A DNA stretch of 64,000 nt, taken from contig OZ024867.1 of the NCBI GenBank assembly GCA_964017155.1, forward strand, positions 17,610,589 to 17,674,588. The letters are read 5' to 3'. A program made the position numbers and the translations under genes. This document shows, piece after piece, positions 60,624-64,000 of the stretch (the first letter of the stretch is position 1; each line of letters starts with the position of its first letter). Under the pieces are notes generated by a model. The model ran no database searches. It saw nothing but the letters and a program-made list of their open reading frames with translations, and was not told the DNA's origin. The DNA comes from Oasisia sp. SBJ-2009. Taxonomy: Eukaryota; Annelida; Polychaeta; Sabellida; Siboglinidae.

Positions 60624-63078
60624 GTATTATGCTTGTTAAATATTGACATTTAAGACATTTGAACAGATGATCATTGTTGTTATATAGTTTAAAAAAAAAT
60701 ACTGTGGGTTCTCATACAGCTCCTACATAAGGATTTGAATGGCAGTGCATTTTATTCACTGCATTTCAGTATGACACTAATAAATGTATGTCACTAAATT
60801 CTTTTTGATTATTTTGTAAATAAACACAATCTGTGTTTACATATTACATTTCTTATCATACCCGTAATTAACATGGCTAATACTGTTTAACAGTAAGTCT
60901 TGTTTAGTGTAATAATTTTTTTATCTTTTAACATTAACTTTTAATTATGTTAACTCAGGCCATATTGGCAATATTAAAAAAAACCTGATACATATTTGGT
61001 CATACATATACACATACATATTTTCAGGTGGCGTATTGTCATTCATGGTGGAATTGATGGATACTCCAGATTGCCAGTATTCCTCAAAGCTGCCGACAAT
61101 AACAGAGCTGACACTGTCCTGTCAGCATTTGTTGAGGCAGTTGAGAAGTATGGTCTTCCACAGAGAGTTCGGTCAGACAAAGGCGGCGAGAATGTGAAGG
61201 TTGCACAGTACATGCTGCAAAGGAGAGGCACGGGCAGGAGGAGCCACATTGCGGGGCGCAGTGTTCACAATCAAAGGTATGTCTGTATTAAATGAACTAA
61301 ACCAAGAAATGCCCAAGAAAATTGTGTAATAACAATTTGCCACTGGCAACATGCTTATGTTAACAACCAATGGACCCTCGTTAAAATTAAAGCTTCCCTA
61401 TGTGGTTAGATATCTAAAAGTAGTCATTTTCTGTAAATGCAAGATGTCTATATTATAGATGGGGATCGATGGTAGTTTTGGTACAACCATTATTCAAGGT
61501 AAATATTTGTGCAATTTGCAAAACAAATTTATTGATAACTTATGTACGCACTGGTGCATTTTATCCTTTGTATACTGACTGAATCCACTGTATTGACAGG
61601 GTGACCAGTAATATTTTCCGTTACGTTTGTTTATCATAACATTTTCTACAGTACATCCTATGTATAATAGGATATTTGAAAAGTTATTTACGTTTACTTT
61701 ATGTAACAAATTCCTTGTATTTTCAGAGATGTTCCCATCATGTGGGCCTGAAAAATCATTCTTACACTACAAAATGTTTGTGCTCTTCCCTTCAGAATTG
61801 AGAGGCTTTGGAGAGAGGTGTGGACAGGCTGCATATCGATGTTTCACCAGTTGTTTTGCTACATGGAGGAAACACGGATGATGTACCCTACAAATGAACA
61901 TCACTTAGCAGCTCTGCATTATGTGTACATCCCTCGCATACAACAGAGCCTTGACCAATTCGCCAGTGCCTTGAGCCATCGTCCTCTTCGGACGGAACAT
62001 CAGCAAACCCCTATGCAGCTGTTCATATCTGGACAAGTTCTGGACGCATCACACGAGGACACACTGGTAAGTTTAGCTGTGTAAAGAAATGGAAAATTAA
62101 CAGACATTAACGTATTGTATTGCATAATGCTGGTGATAGGAAAGTTCATCAGCATTTCTGTATTGCTGATACAAATCCAACACTTAAAGGCAGGCCCAAT
62201 TTTTTTTGGAGCTGAAGGTCAAACAGAATTATGACATCACCACCAATGAGCAGTTCTCATTTAAATGAGTAAATAACTAGAAAAAGATTCACAATATAAT
62301 CCAAAGGATTTCAGGGCTTCTTGGCCCATTTTTGTTTCATTTGTTTCTTTATTAAAGCAACCCTTTCAATGTTACGTAACTGTGTTTTGACCTCTAAATG
62401 TTGTTGTGTGAAAATAGGCGAAGTGGCCCTGATGTATGTTGAATAATGTAGTGAGTTCGTAATTATGAAGGAAGTGTGTTTTTGTCTACTCGGCTGTGCG
62501 AATATTTAAAACGCAACAAAAGCTGCCGCCATACTGTTGAGGAAACTATTTTTGTGTAAACATTTAATGACAGCGTTGCTTTTGAAAACTGTCAGTTTAT
62601 AAGATTGCAGGGCACCAACATCTTAAGCCGAAATTCTATCGTCGTCTATTATAATATGAAAGATTAAATTAGAATCAGTTTAAATTTGCTCAATAAATTA
62701 TTAATAAAAGGTTGCAATGTACTTTTAAAGACTTGTCTGGGTAACTGGATTTCAAAGGCGTATTTCAATGAAAATACGGTTATTGAACTTAACCTGTTTA
62801 TCATTTATATCAATCTGTTTCTTATTTATCCGTTATGTGTTGCCATAAAATCCCTTAGTTACCTTCTTAACAAATATGACTTCATTTTTTTTCAGAATGA
62901 CTCGGATATGTATGGCGTTGACTGGGAGGAGCCAACGCCATTTAGTGCTGATGAGCCCGATCGTGTGGAGATTCCTGAAAGTCTGGTGGTACACTGCCAA
63001 CACCTTGATCCATTACAACGTTCTGATGTGTATGGGACGGATCTTTACGAAACTGCAAAACAGTTACTCTTAACTTGA
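59938..63078 (+). CDS. IS3-like (IS3EU-type) integrase-core protein, 4 coding exons
   Basis: Joining exons 59938-60623, 61028-61276, 61796-62066 and 62896-63078 gives 1389 nt, 462 codons plus stop, with every intron GT-AG and every junction in frame. Residues 107-133 form a helix-turn-helix ([20 protein letters not shown]). Residues about 157-192 match the second DNA-binding region of IS3-family transposases ([10 protein letters not shown], then [11 protein letters not shown]). The RNase-H-fold core has D222 in LWHIDG, D279 in RSDKGGEN and E314 in NQRIERLW, with 34 residues between the last two, so the triad is intact. A short acidic C-terminus follows. Introns separate the catalytic residues. 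Known relatives are IS3-like eukaryotic transposases and integrase-core host genes; cutting activity here is untested. The ATG is the first in frame after a splice-acceptor-like site. Confidence 0.85.
61028..61276 (+). CDS. Exon 2 of integrase-core gene
   Basis: Acceptor TTTTCAG at 61021-61027; completes R229 and runs to codon 312. It encodes D279. The donor is AAAG|GTATGT at 61276/61277. Confidence 0.87.
61796..62066 (+). CDS. Exon 3 of integrase-core gene
   Basis: Acceptor CCCTTCAG at 61788-61795; completes R312 and encodes catalytic E314 and the helical region after the core. The donor is CTG|GTAAGT at 62066/62067. Confidence 0.87.
62896..63078 (+). CDS. Exon 4 of integrase-core gene
   Basis: Acceptor TTTTTTTTCAG at 62885-62895, phase 0. 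Encodes the last 60 residues, rich in D and E, to TGA 63076-63078. Confidence 0.83.
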   Translation, partial: NDSDMYGVDWEEPTPFSADEPDRVEIPESLVVHCQHLDPLQRSDVYGTDLYETAKQLLLT

Positions 63079-64000
63079 AGGTGTGTCACTGTGCCCAGTA
63101 GATAACACAGTTCATGATTAATTTCTCTAGTAGGCCAGCAGGTCAGTGATTTGAGTTGGTTGGGGGTAGTGATGTGGAGATTTGTCACTGTATTCATTGG
63201 CAAACTGACCGGAGATGAAGTAATGGGATAGGCTGTAGTCTCCAGATAAGTAGCCTCAGGACACGGGATGTTACCTGGAAATGAGCTTAAAACTACAAGT
63301 CTCAAGATATTGCAGTATTGTTGTTACTGGTATAAACCAATATAAATTTATAAAAATCATTCACTTTCCACAATTAGTTTCTAAAAAAAATTGTTTTTCA
63401 TTAATTTCTGTAGAAAAACTGTTACGGCTGAAATGAGAAAATGTTTAAGAGTGTTTTGGCATAGAATACCGAGTGTTTTGTATTATTGATATTAAAAAAT
63501 GTCATAACATTGGGAGTTATTTATAGTGAAAAAAATATCGGCAGAAATTGGTTATTTCATAAGTAATACTTTGCAATGCTACCACATATTTTCAATATAA
63601 AGGGAATATAATTGTTGTATACAAAAACAGTATTATGTAGGCCATATAAGATTGCTAGCAAGAAAGTTCTTTTGTAGAAAGCCTAACTGGTAAGGATTTC
63701 ATTTTCTGATGCAGCACAAAAAAAATCATATATTAAAATCTATGTGATAGTATTATAAAACATTGTCTGTTTGCCATCATATTATGTTCATTTTACCCAC
63801 CTGGAACAGACAATCATTTTGTAATGAGCTGTGTGTGATCACCCTTTCAATTATCTTTATAAAAAACATTTATGGCAGTGTTTGAAATTAGTGATTTCTC
63901 AGATAATTCTGTGAGCTATCAATAATTCTTTCATATCTGTACACATATAAGCATTTAACTTGTTATCTGTCGCTTGTTTGCTATTGTATGGGTAGTATAT
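63079..64000. other. 3' region, nothing recognised
   Basis: AT-rich sequence after the integrase-core gene, presumably 3' UTR then intergenic. No confident polyadenylation signal, gene or repeat seen. Confidence 0.5.

Overview
The window comes from an animal nuclear genome, most likely a marine invertebrate; the phylum cannot be resolved from the sequence. The grounds are a spliced gene with GT-AG introns, Ty3/Gypsy LTR elements, CR1/L2/Rex-like LINE fragments, a tRNA-derived SINE, a DIRS-like remnant, microsatellites, and a short CCCTAA telomere-type patch. There are no bacterial-style genes.

Layout. Positions 1-23800 are one uninterrupted satellite: exactly 850 monomers of 28 bp with no net phase slip. 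The monomers form a higher-order repeat (HOR) of 307 monomers (8596 bp), seen as nearly three copies; the first lacks 14 monomers. Positions 23801-24000 are 200 Ns. Positions 24001-39942 are a tandem Ty3/Gypsy array, LTR-internal-LTR-internal-LTR, with the middle LTR shared. Both internal regions carry the same 5'-truncated LINE reverse transcriptase between gag and protease. In copy 2 that reverse transcriptase reads in one 421-codon frame that starts inside gag. Both copies share an in-frame UGA between the protease and reverse transcriptase regions. Copy 1 has lost its protease through a 788-bp deletion; copy 2 has two further stops in pol.

Positions 39943-41530 are microsatellites, a CpG-rich island, a 49-unit hexamer repeat and a strong hairpin. 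Positions 41530-49670 are gene-poor and hold a possible solo LTR, a decayed DIRS-like gag/RT remnant, and a decayed large ORF of a multicopy invertebrate family. Positions 50192-56746 are a second composite satellite: 20-bp ACGCGT-containing repeats alternate with 169-bp spacer blocks, and a minus-strand LINE splits them at 53284-55270. Positions 57227-57688 are a second LINE fragment ending in a perfect inverted repeat. A SINE (58938-59283) and a pogo/Tigger-like end (59351) follow.

The only convincing intact cellular-type gene is at 59938-63078 (+). Four coding exons splice in frame to 462 codons with a helix-turn-helix, an IS3-like second DNA-binding region and a complete D,D(34)E integrase-like core. 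It is either an intron-bearing IS3-like (IS3EU-type) transposase or a domesticated descendant.

The genes do not form one pathway. The window reads as heterochromatic, repeat-dominated DNA bordering one integrase-derived gene.
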